Shown here: positions 1 through 10,325 of the stretch, one piece after another
Layout: each line of letters begins with the position of its first letter
Position numbering within the stretch: the stretch's first letter is position 1
Assembly (NCBI RefSeq): GCF_022201045.2
Contig: NC_068557.1
Coordinates: 5,394,001 to 5,458,000 of the forward strand
Direction of reading: 5' to 3'
DNA length: 64,000 nucleotides
From: Citrus sinensis
Lineage: Eukaryota > Streptophyta > Magnoliopsida > Sapindales > Rutaceae
The notes under the pieces: model-generated
What the model was told of the DNA's origin: nothing
Seen by the model: only the letters and a program-made list of their open reading frames with translations
Database searches by the model: none
Position numbers and translations under genes: made by a program

Positions 1-429
1 AGTTTGAATAGAAATAATTTAGTATTACCTTAAAAAAAATAAAAAGAAAAAGAAAAGCAAACCCTTATGTAAAGAGAAATGAATATAGAAAAAGAGCAAG
101 AAAAATAAATTAAAAAAAAAAAAGCATTGCTGGTATCAATGTTGTAATAAATTAAAGAATCATTGATGAATCCACGAACGTCAAATGTATCAAGATGTGT
201 GCCATGCCAACTCTGGGGAGTAGTAACTCATCCAAAAATCAGAATTATTTAAAGTTTTTTTTTTTAATAATATTATATAATATAATGTTACTAATATTCC
301 ATCATCATCAGTTAGTCAGTAAGCAGAGTGTATATATAAATAAATAGAAGGTCGTCATTTCGTAGAAGTGTCGAGTGCAAAAAAGCTACGCAACAGATAC
401 TGGCAATTAATTCTCTCGCAGCAGTGACA
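1..429 (+). promoter_or_regulatory. Upstream region and core promoter of the MYB gene
   Basis: AT-rich upstream DNA with A and T tracts. A TATA box (TATATATAAATAAATA) lies at 331-346, about 85-100 nt before the ATG at 430, which puts the start of transcription near 360-375 and gives a leader of roughly 60 nt. I see no further gene in this stretch. Confidence 0.5.
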
Positions 430-584
430 ATGACAAAAACAAAAGCAAAAGAAGGGCAAGAAGAGAAACATGATGATCAATATTACAAGAAAGGCTTATG
501 GACGGTGGAAGAAGACAAGCTACTGGTTGATTACGTGAAGGTTCATGGCAAAGGACAATGGAATCGTATTGCCAAGATAACAGG

Positions 585-618
<34 letters not shown>

Positions 619-1786
619 AGCTTTGTTTAATTTGTTCTTCTTTATTTATTTATTTATTTATTTTATATGTGATATTTATTAATTGGATGTAGGTTTGAAG
701 AGATGTGGGAAGAGTTGTAGGTTAAGGTGGATGAACTACCTGAGCCCAAATGTGAACCGAGGCAACTTCACTGAGGAAGAAGATGATCTCATCATTAGAC
801 TCCATAAGCTCCTTGGAAACAGGTTCTTTAATGTCAATTTTCTGACTTTTTCTTTTTTTCTTTCATTTAACCATATTGCAGCAATAGTATATTTGCTTTT
901 CAGGATGAACTTCCTAGACTTGATACCTGTTTAAGTTACTAGATAAAGAGGGAGTTTGATACCTTTTCTCAGTAAAGGCACAGTGTTTGATTTTTTCTGA
1001 TATTCATTTTTGGATGAAATAACTATAGTGTAATTAATAGATGCTTACATACTAGTTAATCCTGGCTCCCTTCTGGATTTTGTTGCTCATTTGTCCATTC
1101 AACTTTGATTCTATTATTTCTTCATCATTTTGAATCCTAGCTCTGTGACAAATACTGAATCATGGCAGGTGCATTATTAAGTATCAAATAGTGCACTAGA
1201 AACCTTATCTGGGTGTGGCTAAGTTATACAATAATGTGACTTGCATCAATCTAAGAGTTTTCTCCAACAACTCAAAAATATTTGACAACTAAATTTAACT
1301 TGTTTAGAACAACTCTTTTGTTGATTTAAGTTACTGCTAATTTTATCTTGATGTACTTATCAGTTAATGTCCTTTAACATTTATTTCATTCATATTAGGT
1401 GGGCCTTAATTGCAAAACGAGTGCCTGGAAGAACTGACAATCAAGTGAAGAATTACTGGAATTCTCATTTAAGCAAGAAGCTGGGGATCAAAGACCAAAC
1501 TCGCGGAGTTGGTGATTCTCCTAGCCTAACTCAATCTCAGAAAATACAACCGATTACTGATCAAAATGCCAATGCAATTATAGATCCTTGTGATGAAAAT
1601 ACTAAAAGTTATTCGATAGATAATGGAACCCAGAAAGCTGTTAACGTCTCAGGATCAGGCACACAAGAATCAAATACCACGGATGAAAGTTTTATCAACT
1701 CTTTATGGAATTCTTGTGATGATGATTTGGATTTAGGAACCTTTTTTACGATGAAGGGGTTCGTGGATGGGTACTCATTGATTTGA
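430..1786 (+). CDS. WER: R2R3-MYB transcription factor, WER/GL1/MYB23 type (subgroup 15)
   Basis: Nuclear DNA-binding factor of the group that controls epidermal cell fate (root hairs, trichomes) with bHLH and WD40 partners. Coding exons: 430-583, 693-822, 1399-1786 (672 nt, 223 aa). An upstream in-frame GTG at 424 is not the start. R2 spans about residues 20-70 (Trp24, 44, 64) and R3 about 73-121 (Phe77, Trp96, Trp115). The bHLH-contact signature [DE]Lx2[RK]x3Lx6Lx3R is complete at D83, L84, R87, L91, L98 and R102. The repeats and the acidic C-terminus with its short SLW segment resemble Arabidopsis WEREWOLF as I remember it. Exon-intron positions are those usual for the family. Oddity: intron 1 (584-692) begins GC, not GT, directly followed by an ATT microsatellite. 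Assignment to WER rather than GL1 or MYB23 is not resolved, since these are co-orthologues in many dicots. Confidence 0.9.
586..617 (+). repeat. (ATT)n microsatellite at the 5' splice site of MYB intron 1
   Basis: About 10-11 ATT units start two bases into the intron, so the repeat forms most of the donor-side intron sequence. Slippage here would change the spacing downstream of the donor. Confidence 0.9.
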
Positions 1787-2100
1787 TGTCTGCTTGTTGA
1801 CATTGTTTATAACTTAATTAGCTGTTCTGAGGACCAGTTACTAGACTTCAGATCTATATCCTATCCAGTTGATGATTCAGAAGAAATAATCAATATATAT
1901 ATATATATATATATCATACATACATCATTTCTGAAGTTAATAGTATTTATTCTGCGTTTTTGTTGCTGATTTCAAAGCTTGAATAATGAATTGGGATTCT
2001 CACATCAGAGCATTTTAAGACCTTGTATGATGTGTCAATCAGTGATAGCTATTAATAATATGTATGGTTGAGAATGAGTTATCTTTATACAAATGAGTTC
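1787..2100. other. MYB 3' flank
   Basis: Probable 3' UTR and flank of the MYB gene. It contains an (AT)n run at 1892-1914. No other gene is visible. Confidence 0.5.
1892..1914. repeat. (AT)n microsatellite
   Basis: Uninterrupted AT dinucleotide run about 110 nt after the MYB stop codon, probably in or just beyond the 3' UTR. Confidence 0.9.
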
Positions 2101-2211
2101 AGACAGAGAATGATTTACTTATATCTTGCGCCACGTGTATTTTTCTCAGAAGAAGCTATATAAACGTGAGTGAGTGAAACATTACACGTGCAGCTCTGGA
2201 AAGGATTAATA

Positions 2212-2370
2212 ATGGACTCATGCAGCTCTGGCCATTCACATTCTTTCGGTAAAAGGCATTCACTTTGCTAATTTCAAGTTCAGCTGTCTTCTCTTTCAGG
2301 TTTCTGCCGTAGTGCGCACACTCTTACATGCAAAGTCAATTCATTAAAATCTAGTACTCAAACACACTAA
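2212..2370 (+). CDS. Possible two-exon micro-gene (35 aa), unrecognised
   Basis: Not a recognised protein. A compact promoter-like block precedes it: CCACGTGT (ABRE/G-box) at 2131-2138 and a TATA box (TATATAAA) at 2157-2164. The first ATG after the TATA box (2212) opens a frame that joins across a possible 51-nt GT-AG intron (2249-2299, ending in a pyrimidine-rich TTCTCTTTCAG) to a second exon ending in TAA at 2368-2370. The product would be 35 residues, rich in Ser, His and Cys. Fifty-one nt is shorter than most plant introns, and coding potential cannot be judged at this length. It may instead be the relic promoter of a lost gene. Confidence 0.2.
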
Positions 2371-3365
2371 ATGCAGTGGCCACAACGAGGGCAAGCTGCA
2401 GCCAGTGCATCAAATCAATTCATGACACTGTCTTAACATTTCCATGCTCAAAATTAATATGATCAACTTTTAAACAGACTCGTAGAGTCGCAGAGCAAAG
2501 ACTGGGATTAATATTGCAATATCAAACAGGCCCACATTTTCCTTCTTTAGAAATCAGACCCCATGATCAAAGAAGATCAACTAAGCCTATACTGAATATG
2601 GTATCTATAAACTTTATGACTCAGATGCTAAAGTATCAAGATCAGACGGTGATACATAACTGTGTATCTTTTAATGAACATATGGCTGATAAAAGTTAAT
2701 CGCATAATGTTGGTCTTCTTTTCTTTACAAGGCATTGTTTGTATATATTTTGATCAATTGACCTGTGAGGCTATACTTATAATGCTAATGATGTTAATTT
2801 CCAGGTTTCTCCACTTCTAATATTACTTTTAATTTACTTCTAGGTTACTTCTAATACCATAATTGAATCAACTGACTAGTGAAATTATAAGCTAGAAGCA
2901 TGTTAAGTAACTTTAAGACTGAATAGGAATAATTCAGTTGCAGGATTCCCCAACAGGACTCTGTCTATACAACCCACTTCATTTTTTCATAAACACAGAC
3001 TGATCCAGAGAACCTCAGTTGACATTTGCAGTGATGACCTCTATGCATATCAATGGAGCTTCCAATGTAGGATCGTGGCCACATCCTTAACCTAACAGAA
3101 CAAACAAAGAAGAAAAATGCAGCCATGAATAATTCCAATTGTAGTGTATTATGTCTACGAATTTCTCGGAAAAATGAAAAAGGAAATTTCACTGTCCATT
3201 TATTGTTAAAAGAAGTAGAAGCCGATGTTCATCGTAAGTTTATTGTAAATTGCAGCTCAATAAAACATACAAGAGTACACATGGGAAGAAAGGGAGATAA
3301 AAGTAGATCACATGGTAATAAAGAGAACAAAGATGAGGTCACTGATATCATATATCGGTTGATGT
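2371..3365. other. Spacer and 3' flank of carbonic anhydrase
   Basis: No convincing gene. Short open frames at 2514-2699 and 2965-3394 lack recognisable content. The part nearest 3365 is expected to be the 3' UTR of the minus-strand carbonic anhydrase gene. Confidence 0.5.
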
Positions 3366-6300
3366 TCATACGGAGAGTGGAGGAGAAAGGCTAAAGTCGA
3401 GACCCCAGAGCTCGAATGATCCATTAACGAAATCATAGTAACCACCCTTGAGTGCCAGAGTTTTGTTCACCAAGCCTTCTCTCACAAATGGATACGTTAG
3501 CAGATTACTGAGGGACACATTCACCGCCTCCTGCATATTGCAGTTTACATTTTTATTTGCTTCAGAAAAAATCGAAATTTCAACAGAGCAGCAGTGTAGA
3601 TGGAGAAATAAATAAGGTAGCTGCTAATAGTAAGTTAATTAATAACCTTTTCACAGTATGTGCATTGGTCTCCAAAAGGCTTGTCACCATGCTCTGTTAA
3701 CACCTTAGACTTGGCAGGGATGCCAATTTTCACCCAGTCTTCAATGAAATCGCTAAATGTTTCAAGTTTCAACCGATTGGCAAAAATTATTATTTGTTAA
3801 TCACTGTATTTTGATTCAAACATGTATGAATGATTAGTTTACAGATGAGGCCATACGTGGAGTTGTTTCCATCAAATGTGAAAGACATGAGTCCTTTGAT
3901 GCCACCACAGGCGCTGTGCCCAATGACCACAATGTTTGAAACCTGTAGCAAAATTAATCGACACTCAGATAAATTAATAGACTCCAATATATGCTGAGAT
4001 TAAAACTATATATATATTATCAATTCAATTTAATCACCTTGAGATGCAAAACTGCATACTCGACAGCAGCTCCAACTCCAGCATATTTAGTCTGTGAAAG
4101 CAGAGAATCCCCAAAAAAAAAAAAAAAAAAATTATTTCAAAATGAAATAAATTCAAGCAAAATATAAATGAAATGGGCTAAAAAATGGTGACCTGATCAT
4201 AGGGTGGAACAATGTTAGCAACATTGCGAACCACGAAAGCTTCCCCAGGTTGAAAATCCAACACATGGGACGGGCAAACCCTGGAGTCTGAGCAGGCAAA
4301 TACCATATACTGCAAAGATTATAAGAAAAAAGTAATTAGAAAATTATAAGCCATGTGGTAAAAAAAACGTTACGACATTTTATACCTTCGGGCTTTGGCC
4401 TTTGGCGAGCTCAGAGTACAGAGCTGGATTTTTCCTGTAGAAACAATTAGATAAATTAACGCATTAGGTCGGTCCCAGTTCGATAATGTTGTATCTTTTA
4501 AAATAATCACTATTTAACCGTACTAAAAAAATAATTATCTACGAAGAGAATTAATTAATTAAATAAATTACTCGTATTTTTCTCTCTTGAAGTGAATGAA
4601 GCCCTCTTTGATCCTCTCCACGGAATCAAATGCTTTGGTGTCAGATGGAGTCTGTAGCTGCGCAGTAATCTGCTCTACTTTTGCAGCAGCAACAGGTTTC
4701 AAGTCTTCCTTCTCCCTGGAATTACCCCAACCAACAGCATGTCAGAATCAGCATTATATCAATTTTGCTTGCCTGAATATCATCAGTCTTACGTTTTAAG
4801 CACTTCTCATAACATGTTGGAGTGGAGTGAGTTGAAAATTAACAATAAATGCTGGTACCACTCTCTCATGACCAGGGAGTCCACGTGTGCAATTTGTGAG
4901 TATGAAAATATGAATAGAATTTAGATGAAAGACAAAGGTTTAGTTAATTTACTTGAGAAGTTTCTTGAGAGCTTCAATGGCTTCCTCGTACGACTGATTT
5001 GCCATGTCTTCCCTCTGTAAATTACCCGACAAAACAAAAGTATTAGAAACGAAAAACGTATTCAAAGTTAATGATTCCTTTAATAAGTTTTAACTCAAAC
5101 AAACAAGAATTAAATTAGAAAAATGTAATTAATTGGCTGCACGTACATTAATTAGAATATTTTTTTTTCTTTTTTCTTTTTTTTCAATCTTTAGCTTAGG
5201 CTTTCAAATTAGTCGATGAAGAATAGAGAAAATATTAAACGAACAACGCATTGTCCGGGACCGAGAGAGATTTGGGGTTCAGTTAAGGAGTAGGATGAGT
5301 AAGGAAACCAAGAGGTTCAATGTTATTGTTGTGCAGAGGAAATGACGAAAATGTCTTGAGTATAAATATTGTCTATCTACAATTAAAATCATATATTTCA
5401 ATTATGCAATTATTATATTATTGAAATATCGACTCCAATTATATGTCATAACGGTTTTTAAGTAGTTTTATTTAATTAGCCACCATAATTTAAATCTTAA
5501 AAAAAAAGAAGTTAAAAAATTGATTTAAATTTTTTCGACCTCCTATCTTTTCGAGTTCAAATCCTGAAAGGATAAGATGCAAAGTTTAAAATTATCATAT
5601 TGTTGTATGCGATTAATTGGTAGTTCAGATATGAATATATTTGCTCTTTTAAAAAACAAAAAAGATTTTAATTAATTAACGTTGCGGTGTGTGGACTGTG
5701 GATCATGTGATACGGCGAAACTATGTGGATGGTTAAATTTACTAAATATAATCAATGACACACAATTGTCACTCGAAGTCTCCAAGCATTAAACATATCA
5801 ATTTTAATTCCCAGGTGGTGAGGGCACATGCATCAGCAAAAGACATGACTGAATTGGCACTAGCCATTGGCTTAATGCCACATCGATATAACCTTTCACT
5901 ATCGAGACGGGTAGTGGTTGTGAAATTGAGAGATAATAATGAATGGCAAATGGCCAAACTTTGCTTCAAGTAAATGCAGTGCAACAATGTATGGCAAATC
6001 GCCAAATGGGCAAAAGAAATTGAATTTGCTTCAAGTGCATGCTCCTGCATGCGTAGCTCTAGTACTGGTGATGCATGTGTTTAGTGGCTGGAATCACTAC
6101 TTGAGTTTCGAATAATTATAATAAAGAGTAAAGTTTGCTGGCGTTAAATGGACAAGATTCTCTCAACCCATGCATCGGACTGAAAAAAGATGCATGAAAT
6201 GCATGAAGACATAGGAAAAATGTGAAAGAGATCATGAAGAAGATTGAATAGATAAGTATCTACCCAGTTAGGGTTGATGATAGGAGCTGGTGCAGCAAAA

Positions 6301-6449
6301 ACGGGCTCGTTTCGGATGAGGCTAGGAGGAGAAGCAGGAGAGTTGAGCCTTGCAACGATGGAGGGACGTAATGTGGAGCTTTTGATGAGAGAGGATTGAG
6401 CTTGAGAAACAGAAGTAAGGCACCAGTTATTGATCGAAGCTGTCGACAT
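3366..6449 (-). CDS. CA1: Beta-carbonic anhydrase, chloroplast type
   Basis: Interconverts CO2 and bicarbonate, in the chloroplast stroma for the long form. Nine coding exons on the minus strand: 6449-6264, 5014-4953, 4715-4572, 4434-4386, 4309-4193, 4091-4038, 3942-3857, 3752-3647, 3530-3366 (969 nt, 322 aa). Exon 1 encodes a Ser/Ala-rich, acid-poor N-terminus typical of a transit peptide. Zinc ligands are Cys153 (in ACSDSR), His213 and Cys216 (in GHSACGG), with the Asp155-Arg157 dyad. Family length and C-terminus agree with plant beta-CAs. Intron 1 is long (1249 nt). Exon 2 carries an ATG at 5005-5003 (Met66) at the position where Arabidopsis cytosolic CA2 begins, so a 257-aa cytosolic form from an internal promoter is possible. 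I see no broken splice site. The family is certain; which paralogue is not. Confidence 0.95.
5015..6263 (-). other. Long first intron of carbonic anhydrase, possible internal promoter
   Basis: AT-rich for most of its length but with a more balanced block around 5240-5350. On the minus strand this block reads like a pyrimidine-rich plant leader, and a TATTTATA sequence lies just upstream (about 5360-5367). Pairing with the internal ATG of exon 2 suggests an alternative first exon. No other gene is supported inside; the open frame 5755-6050 is unrecognised in both orientations. Confidence 0.3.
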
Positions 6450-7900
6450 TGTGCCAAGGGACTTTAGAATTTGACAGCTTTATAGTAACGTTTCAATAAT
6501 AATAATAATAATACTACATGCACATGCATGCATATAGCAAACATCGAAATGACACACACTAGATAACATAAAAGCGAAAGCTTGGTGAATGAGAGCTTCT
6601 CTTGTTGTAGATTAGGTTTGAACGTTGGAGATGCAACGAAAATGTTGGTCCCATCATCAATTGAATTTATCACCTACACATTTTTTATGTGATCACATCA
6701 TTTTGTAAGATAAAAAAAGATTTTTTTTTTAAATTAATTTTTTTTTTGTGAGTTTAGAAGCGGCGACACGTGTAAGAGAACAAGAAGATGATGTTGAAAG
6801 AATGGAGATGGGGGATATCCTCGACTGGAATCAATGGTAAAAAAATGGTGATCAATGGTGGGTGTGATGGAGAATAGAGATTAGAGATAAGGTGCTATCT
6901 CAAAGACAAGGCTATGGTGGCGCTGCCGTTCTAAAGCTTTTGGATCCCTCAATCTGTTATTATGTCAATTACCTGTAGATTTTGACAGATTTGGTCAGAA
7001 TTTCTAATAATTAAAATAAACTGGGTCAGTTGGGACCTCTCCAATTGAAACAATTTTGTGAACCATTTGTTCATCCTTGCAAAAGAAATATCCATCACCA
7101 GGACATACACTGCACCAACACTGACACCTCAAATTTCAAAATAGCAACAGCCCTGCTGTTCATCTTTGTATGTTAAGAAAAGACGCACATACAAATAGTT
7201 GATAGCTGGTTCAATTGATGGGAACCCAAAATTCACTTACAAAAATTTTGATGCAAATCCTGAGTCATTGAATAAAAAATCCAAGGGCGGATGAATAGTT
7301 ACTTTTAAATTTCATAATCTTTTATTAAATTGCTTGAAATTAATGACTTAAAATTTATATCAAAATTTTAAGTTGAAATACCCTTACCTTGAATAAATAA
7401 ATAAATAAAAAGAACTTATCCATCGCCTAAACTAAAAAAAAAATTCGGTCGATTTAGTTTAACAGAATTTCGATACATTATATCATCTTTGAATAAAAAT
7501 AGACAACTCTCATGCGGAGAGAGTTGTTGTTGAATGTTAAATTAAATTAAATTCAATATAAATTTATAGTTGAAGTTTTAATAAAATATGAATAATGGAT
7601 ATCCAATTTATACTAGTAGACTATTCGATCCTAAATAAACTGTATTGCTTAATTATTAGTTAATAAATCGGACCCGTAAAGAAAACATAACTTAAGTCAA
7701 CACTCACAAAAAATAAAACAGGCTCCTCAAGTGAAAAATTTAAACCCATAACACAGAAATCACAACATATGCATTACGCTACAACTGCATCATATGACCA
7801 AAAAAAAAAAGGTTCATTTCTTGAGTTTGAGAACTGGAAAGTGAAAAAAATGCGTCTTTGGAATTGGTGAAATAAAAGGATGCGAATAATAAGAGTATAA
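6450..7900. promoter_or_regulatory. Upstream region of carbonic anhydrase and AT-rich spacer
   Basis: Contains an (AAT)n run at 6495-6512, a TATA-like CTATAAAG on the minus strand at about 6478-6485 (only about 30 nt before the ATG, so perhaps not the one used), and a palindromic ACACGTGT (G-box/ABRE core CACGTG at 6767-6772) about 320 nt upstream. The rest is AT-rich with no gene seen. Confidence 0.4.
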
Positions 7901-7942
7901 GGAAGAGGGGAAATTGAGAAGAAAGGTGGTATCTACACAAAC

Positions 7943-8092
7943 CAGAAATTTGTCAACAAAATCAGCACTGAAATCAGATAACCATCTTCCATTGGAGATA
8001 TGCTTATTGGTCATCCTTTCAATTACTCGTTGGAACAATTTGTCCTCGAGAATTAAGATGGCTGAATCCTCTATTGATAAGCAATTCAGGTT
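7943..8092 (-). pseudogene. Orphan exon-like segment (50 codons), unrecognised
   Basis: On the minus strand a 150-nt block is open in one frame for exactly 50 codons. It is preceded by a plausible acceptor (TATATAG at 8098-8093) and followed by a plausible donor (CTG|GTTTGTG at 7943/7942), phase 0 at both ends. Amino-acid composition is protein-like (ILEDKLFQRVIERM, then WLSDFSADFVDKF) and unlike the low-complexity surroundings. I do not recognise the family and find no partner exons. It may be a relic of a lost gene or a captured fragment. Confidence 0.25.
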
Positions 8093-8100
8093 CTATATAT

Positions 8101-8121
8101 ACACACACACACACACACACA
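8101..8121. repeat. (AC)n microsatellite
   Basis: About ten AC units next to the exon-like block; the open frames crossing it are repeat artefacts. Confidence 0.9.
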
Positions 8122-9650
8122 TTATTTCTTGTTGTTCAGATGACCGAGTTGAGAGCACTGAGAACATTATGTCAACATAGTTTTGTCATTTTTTTTCGAC
8201 ATGTAGTTGGTGAAGGCAGAACCAAGTGGCAAAATTTAACGTTAAATGAAATAACTCACAAAACTAATGATAGGTAACAACATGGGTGATGGGTCTGGGT
8301 TTGGTTTACCCGATTCCGTATCCGGATTTTGGACGCGGAATATGATCAACCAGCCAAGTATCGGTCGATTTCTAATTTAGACACAGATTATTACGTAATT
8401 AAGTTGAATGTCGATCGAAAACGGAGAAAAACTCATCCTGAAATTGTGAACTCGATCAATTACCTTTTGATTAAAATGAAAATTCAGACCTGTATTTATC
8501 ACTGATATATAAATCTTAATTTTAATTTAGTAGAACCCACCACACAATTCTACAATAAGTGTACTTTCAAATTTAAAATTTATCCAGGGTTACTGTTGCA
8601 CATTATTTTACACAGCAGCACTAGATGAAGGTTAATACTGATGGTCCATGGTGTCCTTAGCCAATTTGAGCTTGGAGTGTTTGGTGTTAACTTTGTGGTA
8701 TGCGCCACCTAGTGTGATTCTGAAGGTATTGCATAATGATCGTTGCTGTATGCCTTGTAGTATTAGGATTGTGCCCCCATTCGACTTTTATTCCTTAATA
8801 ATAATAATAATCCCCTTTCCTTGAATTATAACTTGTAAGACCCTTTATTATTGGACAACTGTGACCATAGCATGAAAATAAGTATTTACAACAGTAATTT
8901 AGAAACTAAACTAATTTTACCATAAATTTACATGATGAAAAGTCTATAACTTTACCAAAATTATTATTTAAGAATTATTTTCATGACAACCATAAATTAT
9001 TATTTTACAGCTATAATTTTTTCACAATATTTATAACTTAGAAGCCTAATATGAGCCTCGGACGGTTAAACCAGTCAACAAATCTTTGTGACCGGTTATT
9101 GGGTCGGGTTAGGAATAGTCGCTTGGGTCAAAGAGTAAGACGCGCAAAAGGTACCGAAATAGCGACTTATCTGTTGAGGAGGAACCTAATTTTGGCATCA
9201 GCATCATTCCATTGATAGAGTCGTCGTTCATGCTTATCCCTTTACTGGTTCGATTGATGCTTTCTGTTAAATTTATACCGCCGTCATCTTAAGAATAGTG
9301 TTGTCGTTCTAGTGTCACTTATGGTTCGCGGACCATAAGTTCATAGCCGAAGCTGATCAATATTTCATTGGACAGAATAGAGCCATCGACTAACATATTT
9401 AGCATTAATCCTATTACTTACCGTCCAGCAGCAACTGTCAACATGTTAATTGTAAGCAAAGATGGCCAAACCTGTGTGGTGATTAAAAACGACTGGCGTA
9501 ATGACACTTCTTCACAACATATATATGATTTACATCTCAAATATTTTTCCCATAACATAACATTGGTTACATTGCACATCATTTTTCATTTCTTAAGTGG
9601 ACATAAAATCACATTGGAACATGTACCATACTGGACTTAATAAAAATATG
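8122..9650. other. Spacer, possible old transposon debris
   Basis: Mostly AT-rich. The part 9050-9370 is more GC-balanced and looks like degraded mobile-element sequence, but I see no terminal repeats, domains or long frame to support a class. Confidence 0.3.
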
Positions 9651-9779
9651 AGAAAGATCCAAAAGAAAGAACCAAATGAGATTACCGAAGCAGCAAATGT
9701 GGGATCCCATGAAACGTGTAAATCGTCATACAAAATTTAAAGAAGAAAAAGAAAAGCCCATCCATAGGTCCTCCAAAAA

Positions 9780-10136
9780 GCCAATTGTTGAGGGAACATA
9801 ACCCAGCAAGACAGCAGAAACACAATGAATGGCTCAGAAGTCCATACGGATGTATAACAGGTAATTGCCAAACACCAAAAAGCACGGTGTCGACTTCATC
9901 TTCAATTATTATACAGGCCAGGGAAAGACAATCGCTATAATGCAACCTAAATTATTGAGGGAATATAACAGGTATCAGGTAATTGCCAATTGTTGAGCAA
10001 ACATTACCCAGCAAGATAGCAGAAACACAATGAATGGCTCTGGAGTCCATCTGGACGTATAACAGGTAATTGCCTAAGCGCATGGTGTAGAGTTCGTCAT
10101 CAACTATTATACAGGCCAGGGAAAGACAATCACTAT
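9780..10136. repeat. Direct repeat of about 155 bp downstream of LSF1
   Basis: Two diverged copies in the same orientation: 9780-9938 and 9985-10136. Both begin GCCAATTGTTGAG and end in GGGAAAGACAATC-CTAT, with small indels in the middle. They lie 190-550 nt beyond the LSF1 stop, in the probable 3' UTR or flank. The open frame 9682-9945 on the minus strand covers one copy and is not supported as a gene. Confidence 0.8.
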
Positions 10137-10325
10137 TAGGTTACAAGAAGATAATTTCTTTCCTGTTTTCTGAAACTGGCAAAAGATAATTTCTGGTCTC
10201 ATTGAGACTATCTTCATGCTCATAAACATGGTGATGATTTTAGCTGTGACAAAACATGTGCTCGAAATTCACCGCTGAGCTAGCATGAAATTAAACAGCC
10301 ATTTCAGGGTAACGGCATTACCAAA

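Noticed and set aside
424..429. GTG start for the MYB frame
   Set aside because: An ATG two codons later fits eukaryotic initiation; non-ATG start not needed.
5755..6050. Overlapping frames on both strands in carbonic anhydrase intron 1
   Set aside because: No domain, start context or splice support; treated as intron sequence.
9682..9945. 87-codon minus-strand ORF with a poly-Phe stretch
   Set aside because: Lies in the LSF1 3' region over one copy of the direct repeat; low-complexity and not conserved in the other copy.
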